From assembly GCA_029959085.1 (NCBI GenBank), contig JARWIR010000027.1, positions 8,804,001 to 8,868,000 on the forward strand: DNA of 64,000 nt. The letters are read 5' to 3'. Below the pieces are notes generated by a model. It had not been told where the DNA came from, ran no database searches, and saw only the letters and a list, made by a program, of their open reading frames with translations. The stretch comes from Nemophila menziesii. Taxonomy: Eukaryota > Streptophyta > Magnoliopsida > Boraginales > Hydrophyllaceae. Shown here piece by piece: positions 43,756 to 55,499 of this stretch. Each line of letters begins with the position of its first letter. Position 1 is the stretch's first letter. The position numbers and the translations under genes were made by a program.

Positions 43756-46700
43756 TTCCAAGAAAATAAAAATATGTGGGTGAGAAAGAGAAAGATGTTG
43801 AGGTTGAAGAAATAGAGAGGCCGAGTGAGATTCCAAAGAAGAAAGACGATGTTATGAGTAATCGCCCTCCTCCACCGTTTCCATCTCGAGTTCAGAAAAA
43901 GGGTGATTTGGCCGATTTTCAAAAATTATTTAATAGAGTGAGAGGACTTAGTATTAACATTCCGTTGTCGGAAGCTATCCGAGATATTCCCAAGTACACG
44001 AAATTTTTGAAGAGAGCCCTCGCTAACAAAAGGCCATACTGTGATAATGAGATGATTGATCTTCCTGAAGAATGTAGTGCTATTTGTCAAAGTAAATTGC
44101 CTCCAAAGTTACTTGATCCTGGGAGTTTCACAATTCCGATATCGATTGGAGAAGAATGGAAAGGTAAAGCACTATGCGATTTGGGTGCAAGCATAAATCT
44201 TATGCCCAAATCGATCTTTGATAAGCTGAAAATTGGAGAAGCAAGACCTACTTCTATGGTTTTGCAAATGGCGGGTCGATCTCTTGCACATCCAGAAGAC
44301 CGAATTGAAGATGTCCTTGTTAAGGCAAGTACGTTAGTATTTCCTATTGATTTTGTTATACTTGAATACGACGCGGATAGGAATGTCCCCATTATTTTGG
44401 GAAGACCATTCCTAGCCACGGGGCGTACATAAATTGATGTAGAAAACGGCGAATTGACGATGAGAATCCAAGACGAGGAAGTCAAATTTAATGTGTTCCA
44501 AGCTATGAAGTTTCCAGATTCTCAAGAAGATTGCTTCCGAATGGATGGAGTTGAGCAGGCATCGCAAGAGGTATTTGATTGTTTTAATTATGATGATATC
44601 TTGCAGGCCGCTTTGACATTAGACTTACCTGAGATGATGGAAGAGCTTGCCGAAACAGTGGCAGCTCTTAATTCTGAGAATCCGAAGTATAGGCGTCTGG
44701 CCTATGAACCTGTGAGAGAACCGGGGGAGATTATTCCTAAAAAGAAGCCTTCAATTGAATCTCCTCCGGAATTGGAAGAAAAGCCATTACCAGCACACTT
44801 GAGGTATGCGTATTTAGGTACTAATGAAACTCTACCTGTTATTGTTTCAGCAAATTTAACAGGTCCTCAAGAAGATAAACGGTTACGTGTGTTAAGAGCC
44901 AACAAAGAGGCAATAGGTTGGACAATTGCTGACATCAAAGTCATTAGTCCCTCCTATTGTCAACACAAAATCATACTTGAAGACGATAACGCACGCTCAG
45001 TTGAAGGTCAAAGGAGATTAATGCCCGCTATGAAGGAAGTAGTGAAGAAGGAAGTTATCAAGCTTTTAGACGCGGGGATTATTTATCCCATCTCGAGTAG
45101 TGAATGGGTGAGCCAAGTTCAGTGTGTACCGAAGAAAGGAGGAATCACAACAATTCTTAATGATCAAAATGACGCAATTCCTTCAAGAACGGTAGTTGGT
45201 TGGAGAGTTTGTATGGATTATCGTAAACTGAACAAGGCCACCAGAAAGGATCATTTTCCACTTCCTTTCATTGATCAAATGTTAGATAAATTGGCGGGTC
45301 GAGAGTATTACTGCTTCTTAGATGGTTATTCTGGGTATAATCAGATTTACGTGGCTCCAGAAGATCAACATAAAACAACATTTACATGTCCCTTTGGTAC
45401 TTTTGCATATCGCAGAATACCATTTGGGTTGTGTAATGCACCTGCTACCTTTCAAAGATGAATGATGGCCATCTTCTGGGATATGATCGATAATTTTCTT
45501 GAAGTTTTTATGGACAATTTCTCCGTGTTTGGTGATGATTTCGATAGATGTTTAGATAACTTGGAGAAAGTGTTAATCAGATGCAAGGAAACATATTTGG
45601 TCTTAAACTGGGAGAAGTGTCATTTCATGGTTCGCGAAGGTATAGTTCTGGGTCACAAGGTTTCAAGTGCTGGATTAGAGGTTGATAGAGCGAAGATAGA
45701 GGTAATTAAAACTCTTCCCCTCCTGTTTCGTTAAAGGGGAAAGGAGTTTTCTGGGCCATGCTAGCTTTTATAGGCGTTTCATTAAGGACTTTTCTAAGAT
45801 TGCTAAACCGCTATGCAGCTTACTTGAAAAGGATTCCAAATTCCTTTTTGATGAAGTTTGTTTAGCGGCCTTTCAAGCAATCAAAGAAAAGCTTATTTCC
45901 GCTCCTATAGTATTACCTCCAGATTGGAGTTTACCTTTTGAAGTTATGTGTGATGAGAGTGATTTGTGTATGGGAGCTGAATTAGGACAGAGAAAAGATA
46001 AGATATTTCATTCGATCTATTATGCTAGTAAAACTTTTAATGGTGCTCCAGTTAATTATACAGTTACAGAGAAAGAATTACTAGCAGTTGTGTATTCATT
46101 TGATAAGTTTCGTCTTTATCTTCTTAGAGCGAAAGTTATTGTTTATACAGATCACTCAGCGATTAGATATCTTATGGAAAAGAAGGATGCTAAACCAAGG
46201 TTAATCAGATGGGTTTTATTGCTTCAAGAATTCAATTTAGAGATTAAGGATAGAAAGGGTTGTGAGAACCAGGTTGCAGATCATCTATCGCGTCTTGAAG
46301 GTTCAGAAATGAATGGTGGAACTGAAGTAGTTAGAGAAGAGTTTCCTGATGAGAATTTATTTGTTGTTTGTGATTATGAAGCTCCTTGGTATGCAGATAT
46401 TGCGAATTTAGTTGTGAGTGGTTCTTTTCCTGAAGGATCCACTTATCAAGAAAGAAAGAGGTTAGCTCATCGTGCTAGACAATTCTTTTGGGAGGATCCT
46501 TTCCTCTACAAGGTATGTGCTGACCAAATGATACAAAGATGTGTAGCCAAGGAGGAAACAGAAGCCATTATAGCTAGATGTCATGATTCACTCTACAGAG
46601 GACACTTCAAAGGAGATAGGACTGCTGCTAAGGTATTCCAATCCGGTTTTTACTGGCCTTCTCTTGTAAAATATTGTCATGATTATGTAAAGAAATGTGC

Positions 46701-47039
46701 GAGATGCCAGTTTACCAGAAACATATCCAAGCGGGATGAGATGCCACGTAATAATGTGTTAGAAGTCGAAATATTCGATGTTTGGGGTATAGATTTTATG
46801 GGTCCGTTCGTCCCTTCAAATGGTAACCTCTACATCTTATTAGATGTTGATTACGTGTCTAAATGGGTAGAAGCTGTGGATTTACCAACCAATGATTCAC
46901 GAGTGGTGATTAAGTACTTAAAATCACATATTTTCACTAGACATGATACACCTAGAGTGATTATTAGCGATGGAGGATCTCATTTTGTTAATAAATAATT
47001 GAAGGCTGTTCTAGAGAAGTATGGAGTAAGACACCGTGT
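43756..47039 (+). pseudogene. A2 protease, RT, RNase H and integrase (partial)
   Basis: Protease CDLGASINLMPKSIFDKL (about 44180); stop at 44430-44432; RT with CMDYRKLNKATRKDHFPLPF and FMDNFSVFG, where the second catalytic Asp of FMDD has become Asn (about 45513); stop at 45459-45461; frameshift near 45725; RNase H with [16 protein letters not shown]; integrase finger and core [29 protein letters not shown]; stop at 46996-46998. A3 interrupts after VRHRV at 47039. The changed RT residue alone would be expected to destroy activity. Confidence 0.92.
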
Positions 47040-48600
47040 TGATGTCTCCCTAATTGTTCTTATTTTCGACCCTTGGGAGACATCATTTTTGGTGTTTATT
47101 TAATTAATTTGATAGACGTTTGGACTAAATATGCAATAATCCGGAATTCCCTTTTTATTTCTAGCATTTTTATTTATTAAACTTTTGCGCGTAATATTGG
47201 TATTTTTAGTGTAAAGTTTACAGGTTTTAGATGTTAGCTAGGAGAGGAAACCGAGGAGAAAGTCAAAGATCGTGAATTAGAGTCAAGACTTGAAGATAAA
47301 TCCCGAAGATATTATTTTTAGAGCTGAAAATCCATTTTTCAGGCCATAGAGTGCTGATTTTGAGGTGCTTAAGCGATGATTTAGCCGCTGACCTTTGAAT
47401 AGAAAACATTCCTTATCGAGTTACGGAACTTTAGCAACTGGAATGAGTTCAATCGGAGTTATAACGCATCGGGAAAAGCCGTTTTAGTGAAGGTTTATCA
47501 GCAGTTACGGGATTTTGGGCTTAGAAAGTGGGCTTGGACATTTAATTAGTGATTTAATTTCTGGTCCAAGCCCTAGTACGAATTTATGCTTATAAAAGGA
47601 GGTCTGGACTTCTATTTTTCACACAATTCACATTCTACAAGATTAAACACCAGAGAGAAGCACCAGAAGGAAGAAAGAAGAAGCTACAAGAGCTGGAGTG
47701 GGTCTATAGCTCCGTTCGTAGTCATTCCAATTCCGGAAATTAGGTTCTTTTTATATATTAATTTTGTAAACAATATGAATTCCATTTTTTTTAATTTAGT
47801 TTTTAATTTTAATATGAGCTAAGCTTTTCATAGTGCTTGAGAACAAACAATGGGTGAATCCTAATTTTATGAAATAACGAATGTTGAATTTGGGTTTATA
47901 TTAAATTAAATTAGATTGGGTTTATTACTCTTTTCGATAATTTGTGATTATTTATTGATTTTAGAGACGCGAACTAAGAACAGGTATTAGTATCTAAGCT
48001 ATTCCACATATGTGGCGTGTGGATCATCCTGACGGAGGGTTTAGGTATAAAATTAATTATTCAATCTAGGATAAAAGCTATTGATTCTGACGAACTTAGC
48101 TAATTCTAGGGCCAATTAGGTAAAACACTTAATCATCCAACGGTGGATCATATTTACCCTGACGGGACTAGTGACACTTTAGGATTGCCTTATAGTCCAC
48201 CCTGACGGGGGTATAAGGAATTTAGAATCCCGACCATTGTAATTGACCGATTTAGCCCTTAAACAACATTAGTTAGGAAATAAGATTTGGGAGGATCCTT
48301 GCGTTCTCAAGTACTACATCTCATATTGCGTTTTCACTCATTTTACTTGCGTCTTAGCTTTCACTTGCATTTAATATTTGTCTTTCATTTATTTAGAATT
48401 AATACGAAAACCAAACAAACATTTTATAATCTTTTATTTTCATAAGTGCATCAATCGCTATTTGCTAGACATTGTGATCAACCATTCGGTCCTTGGAACG
48501 AATCTGATTTATCAGTTATACTACTTGGGACAACCGTACACTTGCGGTTGTGGTTCGATTATCATTTGCATTTATTTTTAGAACACACAAAGGACCACCA
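47040..48600 (+). repeat. A3 5' LTR
   Basis: 1561 bp, TGATGTCTCCC to GGACCACCA. The first 46 bases form an 11-bp perfect inverted repeat (47040-47050 and 47075-47085, loop 24). TATA box at 47591-47598. Four CTGACG motifs lie near 48028, 48087, 48159 and 48203, downstream of the presumed start, in the transcribed leader. Confidence 0.94.
47591..47598 (+). promoter_or_regulatory. TATA box of the A3 LTR
   Basis: TATAAAAG, about 550 bp into the LTR, conserved in place in A2, A4 and the A1 3' LTR and deleted from the A1 5' LTR. Confidence 0.7.
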
Positions 48601-48606
48601 AGTTTT

Positions 48607-48624
48607 TGGCGCCGCTGCCGGGGA
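48607..48624 (+). other. Primer binding site of A3 (tRNA-Asp type)
   Basis: TGGCGCCGCTGCCGGGGA pairs with the 3' end of tRNA-Asp with one mismatch. It lies six bases after the LTR end. The leader 48625-48733 leads to gag. Confidence 0.92.
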
Positions 48625-48733
48625 CGGTAGCGTGTGACCACGGTGTTTATCCTTTAGTGATAGTGCATTTATTTTATTTTATCAGTTTTACGCTTTTTGT
48701 TTGTTAGCTTTTTCAGGTTTTTAGGTTTGGTGT

Positions 48734-50571
48734 ATGCGAAGAAGGCTATTCAAGGATCTAGAGCCAACACCTCCGATCCTTAGTAATCCAGAATCGTTGA
48801 TCAGACTTGCGAACAGAAGAAGAAGAGAACGAGAAGCTTTAGAAGTAGAAGAATTAAGTAACAGAATGGAGAATATCAATCTTCAAGGTCAACAGAATAA
48901 TGGACAAGGCCAGCTAGATGCAAATGGTCAACCTTTAGCTCCAGGCGTTATTCCTCAAGTTCAACCACTAAATCCTAATCCTCAAGTCCAGATAGTGATG
49001 AATCAAGATCCGTGGTTTACTAATGGTCCTCCAGAAGTTCCATTCCGCGCTCCCGCTATAGGAGTAGGTGCTCCAGATATAGATGTTCCGCGATTCCGTC
49101 CAGATTCGGGTATGTTAGCTCAATTCCAAAATTTTGGAAATTTTCGTGGAAGACCATCAGAAGATCCTCTAGAGCTATACAGAAGTTTAAACAGATATGT
49201 GATTCTTATATCACACAAGGAGTTTCAAGAGAACAGATGTATTTTGCTGCGTTTAAATTTTTTGTGATTGATGGAGCGAGTGAATGGCACAATACGCAAG
49301 ATCCTACGAAGATAACCAACTGGGACCAATTAGAAATTGCTTTCTTTGACAGGTATTACCCAAGTAACATGAGATTAGACGCTGAATTAGAATTGACGCA
49401 TTTCCGTCAAGAATATGATGAAACTGTGGGTAAGAGTTGGACAAGATTTCAGATGTGTTTGCGTAAAGTTCCCAATCATGGCTTTTCAGAACAACAACAG
49501 TTAAAGATCTTTTATAGAGGCCTTGATGGAACTTCGAGAGAGAAATTGGATACGCTATGTGGTGCAGGTTTTCTTCAAGTTCAACCCGCTCATGCTAAGA
49601 TTATTTTAGAGAGAACAGTCAAGAATGAAGTTGGGTGGAATTCAGTAAGAACACCAGTTAAGGGAGTGAATAATGTTGATATGGAAGAGAAATTTGCTAC
49701 GCTTGAGAATAAGATTCAGAATACTATAGAGCAACAATTGAAGCAGCTTACTCTAGCTGTAAAAGAAGGATTTTCGGGTAAGAAGGTAGCTGTGCATGCT
49801 GCACAAGAGGTTTATATGTGTTCAATTTGTAAGGTAGATGATCATGATGAGGAAAGTTTTCCGAATAATCAAGAATCCGTGATGTTTATGTCCAATAGAG
49901 GTAATTTCAATTCAAGTGGTAATGGATATCAGCCTACCAGAAACCATCCTGGGTTTCAATACTCAAATCCTAATGGGGCAGCCAATCCTACTTACGCGTA
50001 TCAGCCGCGTCCTCAAGGCAACAACTATAATCCAAGACCACACAACAATCATCAAGGAGGACAGAATCAAAACAATTATGTACAAAGACAAGCCCCTCAG
50101 AATACCTACGATGAGAATCTAAACCAGAAAGCTTTACCTGCCCATCCACAAGAAGGAGTAGTTACCCTTCAGAAAACTGTTGAAAATTTGATTGCTCTTC
50201 AAACACAAGCTATGGAACGTCAGAACGCAGCTGAAGCAAATATGAAGTTGTTCCAGAATCAGCTAAGTCAAATTAATAAACAACTGAATCAACGTCCACA
50301 TGGACAACTTCCTAGCGATACGGAGAATCCGATGCAACGTGAAGATTGCAAGGCTGTTACATTAAGAAGTGGTAAGAACCTTCCTCCTCCTCCTTTTCCC
50401 GTTATGAAAGAGAAAGAAGTTCCAAGAAAAGAAAAGGAAGTAGGTGAGAAAGAGAAAGAGAATGAGAAAGATAGAGATGTTGAAGAAATCGAAAGACCAA
50501 GAGAAGTTCCGAAAAAGAGAGATGAAATTGTAAGCAATCGCCCTCCACCACCGTTTCCATCGCGAGTTTAG
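48734..50571 (+). pseudogene. A3 gag
   Basis: Starts MRRRLFKDLEPTPPILSNP at 48734. Gag core DVPRFRPDSGMLAQFQNFG. A one-base shift near 49170 moves to the frame that begins before 49237 (MYFAAFKFFVIDGASEWHN). Then YDETVGKSWTRFQMCLRKVP and LERTVKNEVGWNSV. The zinc knuckle at about 49817-49860 reads CSICKVDDHDEESF: the fourth ligand Cys is Phe, where A1 has Cys. A Gln/Asn-rich linker and a Pro-rich segment (PPPPFPVMKEKEVPRKEKEV) follow. The stop at 50569-50571 separates gag from protease in the same frame; A1 reads through here. Confidence 0.92.
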
Positions 50572-53500
50572 AAAAAGGGTGATATGGCTGATTTTCAGAA
50601 GTTCTTTAACAGAGTGAAGGGTCTAAGTATTAATATTCCGTTACTTGAGGCGATTCGAGATATTCCTAAGTATACGAAATTCTTGAAGAGGGCCCTCACT
50701 AACAAAAGGCCTTACTGTGATAATGAGATGATTGGCCTTCCTGAAGAGTGTAGCGCGATTTGTCAAAGTAAATTACCTCCGAAGTTAGTTGATCCGGGGA
50801 GTTTCACAATTCCGATATCAATTGGAGAAGAATGGAAAGGAAAGGCGTTATGTGACTTGGGGGCAAGCATCAATTTAATGCCCAAGTCAATCTTTGATAA
50901 GCTTAAAATTGGAAACTCAAGACCCACTTCTATGGTCTTGCAAATGGCGGACAGGTCTCTTGCTCATCCTGAAGGCCGCATCGAGGATGTCCTTGTTAAG
51001 GTAGGTACACTTATATTTCCTGTTGATTTCGTAATACTTGAATACAATGCAGATAGAAATGTCCCCATTATTTTGGGTAGACCATTCCTAGCTACAGGGA
51101 GACCATTGATCGATCTAGAAAATGGCGAATTGACAATGAGGATACAAGATGAGGAAGTGAAATTCAATGTATTTCGAGCTATGAAATTCCCAGATTCTCA
51201 GGAAGATTGCTTCAGAATGGATGTAGTAGAGCAAGCATCGCAAGAGGTATTTAATTGTTAAACTTTGATGATATCTTGCAGGCTTCTTTAACATTAGATT
51301 CACCTGAGATGATGGAGGAACTTACCGAAACAGTGGCAGCTCTCAATTCTGAAAATCCGAAGTATAGGCGTCTGGCCTATGAACCTGTGAGAGAACCGGG
51401 GGAGATTATTCCTAAAAAGAAGCCTTCAATTGAATCTCCTTCGGAATTGGAAGAAAAACCATTGCCATCACACTTGAGGTATGCATATTTGGGTACTAAT
51501 GAAACTCTACCTGTTATTGTTTCAGCTAATTTAACAGGTCCTCAAGAAGATAAACTATTGCGTGTGTTGAGAGCCAACAAAGAAGCAATAGGTTGGACAA
51601 TTGCTGATATCAAAGGCATTAGTCCATCCTATTGTCAACATAAAATTATACTTGAAGATACCAATGTATGCTCAGTTGAAGGTCAAAGGAGATTGATGCC
51701 CGTGATGAAGGATGTGGTAAAGAAAGAGGTGATCAAGTTTTTAGATGCGGGGATTATCTATCCCATTTCGAGTAGTGAATGGGTGAGCCCAGTTCAGTGT
51801 GTGCCGAAGAAAGGAGGAATAACAACAATTCTTAACGATAAAAATGAGGCGATTCCTTCAAGAACGGTAGTAGGTTGGAGAGTTTGCATGGATTACAGAA
51901 AGCTGAACAAGGCCACCAGAAAAGATCATTTCCCTTTACCCTTCATCGATCAGATGTTAGATAAATTAGCCGGAAGAGAGTACTATTATTTCTTGGATGG
52001 TTACTCCGGGTACAATCAGATTTACGTGGCTCCAGAAGATCAACATAAGACTACTTTTACATGCCCTTTTGGTACTTTTGCATATCGCAGAATGCCATTT
52101 GGGTTGTGAAATGCTCCCGCTACTTTTCAGAGATGCATGATGGCCATCTTCTGGGATATGATTGATAATTTCCTAGAAGTGTTTATGGACGATTTCTCCG
52201 TGTTTGGTGATTATTTTGATAAGTGTTTGGATAACTTGGAGAAAGTGTTGGTTAGATGCAAGGAATCAGACTTGGTGTTAAATTGGGAGAAGTGTCATTT
52301 CATGGTTCGTGAAGGTATTGTTCTGGGTCACAAAGTTTCGAGTGCTGGATTAGAGGTCGATAGAGCGAAGATCGAGGTAATTAAAACTCTTCCCCCTCCT
52401 GTTTCTGTTAAAGGGGTAAGGAGTTTTCTTGGCCATGCTGGCTTCTATAGGCGATTTATCAAAGATTTTTCTAAGATTGCTAAGCCGTTATCCAACTTAC
52501 TCGAGAAGGACTCCAAATTCCTTTTTGATGAAGCTTGTTTAGCGGCCTTCAAAGCAATCAAAGAAAAGCTTATTTCTGCTCCTATAGTGTTACCTCCAGA
52601 TTGGAATTTACCGTTTGAGGTTATGTGTGATGCGAGTGATTTGTGTATGGGAGTTGTATTGGGACAGAGGAAAGAGAAGGTTTTTCATTCGATTTACTAT
52701 GCTAGTAAAACTTTTAGTGGTGCTCAGATTAATTACACAGTTACAGAAAAGGAGTTGCTAGTAGTTGTCTATTCGTTTGATAAATTTCGCTCCTATCTTC
52801 TTGGAGCGAAAGTTATTGTTTATACAGATCATTCCGCGATCAGATTCCTTATGGAAAAGAAAGATGCGAAACCAAGGTTAATCAGATGGGTGTTATTGCT
52901 ACAAGAGTTCGATTTAGAGATCAAAGATAGAAAGGGTTGTGAGAATCAGGTTGCAGATCATCTATCGCGTTTAGAGGGTTCAGAGATGAATAGTGGTACT
53001 GAAGCAGTTAGAGAAGAGTTTCCTGATGAGAGTTTATTCGTGGTTCGAGATTATGAAGCTCCGTGGTATGCAGATATCGCAAATTTAGTGGTGAGTGGTG
53101 TCTTTCCTGAAGGTTCTACTTATCAAGAAAGAAAGAGGTTAGCTCATCGTGCTAGACAGTTCTTTTGGGAGGATCCGTTCCTCTATAAAGTTTGTGCTGA
53201 CCAAATGATACGAAGATGTGTAGCAAGGGAAGAGACTCAAGCCATTATAGCTGGATGCCATGATTCACTATATGGAGGACATTTCAAAGGAGATAGAACT
53301 GCTGCAAAGGTATTTCAATCAGGTTTCTACTGGCCTTCTCTTATTAAAGACTGTCATGAATATGTTAAGAAATGTACGAGATGCCAGTTTACCGGAAACA
53401 TATCTAAGAGGGATGAGATGCCGCGTAATAATGTGTTAGAGGTTGAGATATTCGATGTTTGGGGTATAGACTTTATGGGTCCTTTCGTTCCTTCAAATGG

Positions 53501-54368
53501 TAACCTCTACATCTTATTAGCTGTTGATTATGTGTCTAAGTGGGTAGAAGCAGTGGCTTTACCTACCAATGATTCACGAGTGGTGATCAAGTTCTTGAAA
53601 TCACATATTTTCACTAGACATGGCACACCTAGAGTGATTATTAGCGATGGAGGATCTCATTTCGTTAATAAATATCTGAAGACTGTTCTAGAGAAATATG
53701 GAGTTAGACACCGTGTATCTACTGCATATCATCCACAATCCAATGGTCAAGCTGAAGTATCGAACCGCGAAGTCAAATCAATCCTAGAGAAAACCGTTGG
53801 TCCTACAAGAAAAGATTGGTCAATGAAGTTAGATGATGCGTTGTGGGCCTATCGTATTGCGTTTAAGACTCCAGTGGGTGCATCTCCCTATCGTATGGTG
53901 TATGGTAAGGCTTGTCACTTACCTTTAGAGCTTGAAATGGGTGCCTATTGGGCAATTGCGCAGTTGAACTTAGATCCTATCTTAGCCGGAAAGAATCGTA
54001 TGATGAAGCTTAATGAACTTGACGAATTCCGGTTGCATGCTTATGAAAATGCCAAACTTTACGAAGAAAACACAAAGAAATGGCATGACAATCGGATTCG
54101 TACAAAGAACTTTGAAGTGGGGCAAAGAGTGTTGAAGTATAACTCAAAGTTCAGCAATTATCCGGGTAAGTTACGATCTAAGTGGTCAGGTCCATACATT
54201 GTGACCAAAGTTACACCTCATGGGGCGATAGAAATAGAACATCCGCTAGAGAACCGTACCTTTATGGTTAACACTCACAGATTAAAGATATACCATGGAG
54301 GTGAAGATACCAATCGCTCGGAAGATCCACATCCCGGGGAGGTCATGTATCTCCTCGAGACTCCTTAG
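50572..54368 (+). pseudogene. A3 pol: protease, RT, RNase H, integrase
   Basis: Protease CDLGASINLMPKSIFDKL at 50851. A one-base loss near 51255 shifts frame. RT: ADIKGISPSYCQHKI, CMDYRKLNKATRKDHFPLPF, FLDGYSGYNQIYVAPEDQH, a stop at 52107-52109, then FMDDFSVFG (52182) with both catalytic Asp. RNase [30 protein letters not shown]. Integrase: HHCC finger [20 protein letters not shown] to CTRCQFTG, then D,D-35-E type core with [18 protein letters not shown] and [13 protein letters not shown], and C-terminal [19 protein letters not shown]. Open from 52137 to 54368 without a break. No chromodomain, as usual for Athila. Confidence 0.95.
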
Positions 54369-54597
54369 AAGCGTGAGGTAACCCGTCGAGCTTAACGACG
54401 TTAAACAAAAGCCAATTCATTGTATATTAGCTGAGTTTTTAAGTTTTGCATTTTAGAATAGTTTGATTTTCGTAATTTTAATGTTTATTATTAAGAAATG
54501 AGGAAGGGTAGTTGTTTTTGATGATTTCAGGGGTAAAAATGTCATGAGTTTGGGGTCGATTTGGCGAAAACAGGAGAAAAAGAGGATGGATGTCCAG

Positions 54598-55110
54598 GAG
54601 AAACAGGGAACCCGGTTTCGCAAAAACCGGGAACCCGGTTTTGGAGCTGGTACCATCCTCTTCAACGCAACACTTGGCGTCTTGGTTCACGACACAGCGT
54701 TGGAACCGGGTACCGGGATTTTCGAAACCGAGAACCCGGTTTTGGTGTTGTAGTTTCTGAAAAGTTCTGACCCAGCGTTTTGGTGACCTGCGTTTCGCTG
54801 CGTTTTAGTTCGCGCCATCGACACAAACCGGGAACCCGCATTTGGCAGAACCGGGTACCCGGTTTCAGAGCTGTAAAAATCCAAAAGTTCTGACCCAGCG
54901 TTTTGGGATGCTGCGTTTTGGCGCGTTTTGACTCGCGCCATCGAGAAAATCCGGGTACCCGCATTCCACAGAACCGGGAACCCGGTTTCGGCGAGGAAAA
55001 TCTCTGACCCAGCGTCTTGGGGTCCAGCGTTTTGGTGCGTTTTGAAAAAAAAAAGTCTTTAAGTTAACTTTCCGCGCCGTCACAGCGACGCGGAACCGGG
55101 AACCCGGTTT
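54598..55110. repeat. Array of CCGGG-NN-CCCGG palindromes (A3)
   Basis: About nine copies of the AAACCGGGNNCCCGGTTT palindrome lie near 54603, 54624, 54702, 54732, 54824, 54848, 54947, 54972 and 55092. They are mostly in pairs 20-30 bp apart; the first member of a pair is often degenerate on its right side (cccgcatt). Linkers repeat gttctgacccagcgttttgg and gcgcgttttgactcgcgccat-like words, making a tandem unit of about 120 bp. The rest of 54369-55499 holds an AT-rich leader with an AAGTTTGGGGTG tract just before ORF3. Confidence 0.92.
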
Positions 55111-55499
55111 TGAAGCAGTGATGTCGGTTTTTGAGGCCTTAACCTAGTTTTCTTAACCTCTTTTGCAAGTCTTTACCTAAAACGCACCAATAGCCTCCCC
55201 ACCTCCGAAATTCATCATCCAAAACACTATATATCATCAATTTCTACCCTCTTTCACCACAAAAACACAAAATCAACTCACCTCCTCTCCAAAATAACAT
55301 CAAATCCTTAGTTTTTTCCAAGATTCTTCTTCACCCAACCCTTAAATTAAACACAATTCTTTCTTCTCACATCCAAATTAAACAAGACCATCTCATATTC
55401 CACCTAGTTCTTCAATTCATAAGCCTCAAAACATCATAATTTTAAACTTTTTCTCTAAGTTTTTCATTATTTGAAGTTTTAAGTTTGGGGTGAAAAGAG

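Larger units (their letters stand above)
40600..47039 (+). mobile_element. A2: Athila element, 5' part (continues beyond A3)
   Basis: 5' LTR, tRNA-Asp primer site, gag and pol down to the integrase core, where A3 enters at 47040. It is inserted in A0 ORF3 after gggtg (40595-40599). Its 3' part must lie beyond the window if it still exists. It is head-to-head with A1. Many stops and a deletion of the gag knuckle make it the more decayed of the plus-strand copies. Confidence 0.9.

Noticed and set aside
34452..54368. Endogenous pararetrovirus (Caulimoviridae) origin of the RT-RNase H sequences
   Set aside because: LTRs, primer sites, PPTs, an integrase core and 5-bp TSDs are present. These define LTR retrotransposons, not pararetroviruses.
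54598..55110. A CRISPR-like array of near-identical palindromic repeats
   Set aside because: Plant retroelement context, spacers repeat each other, repeat pairs have unequal spacing, and the array occurs in the same place in A1.
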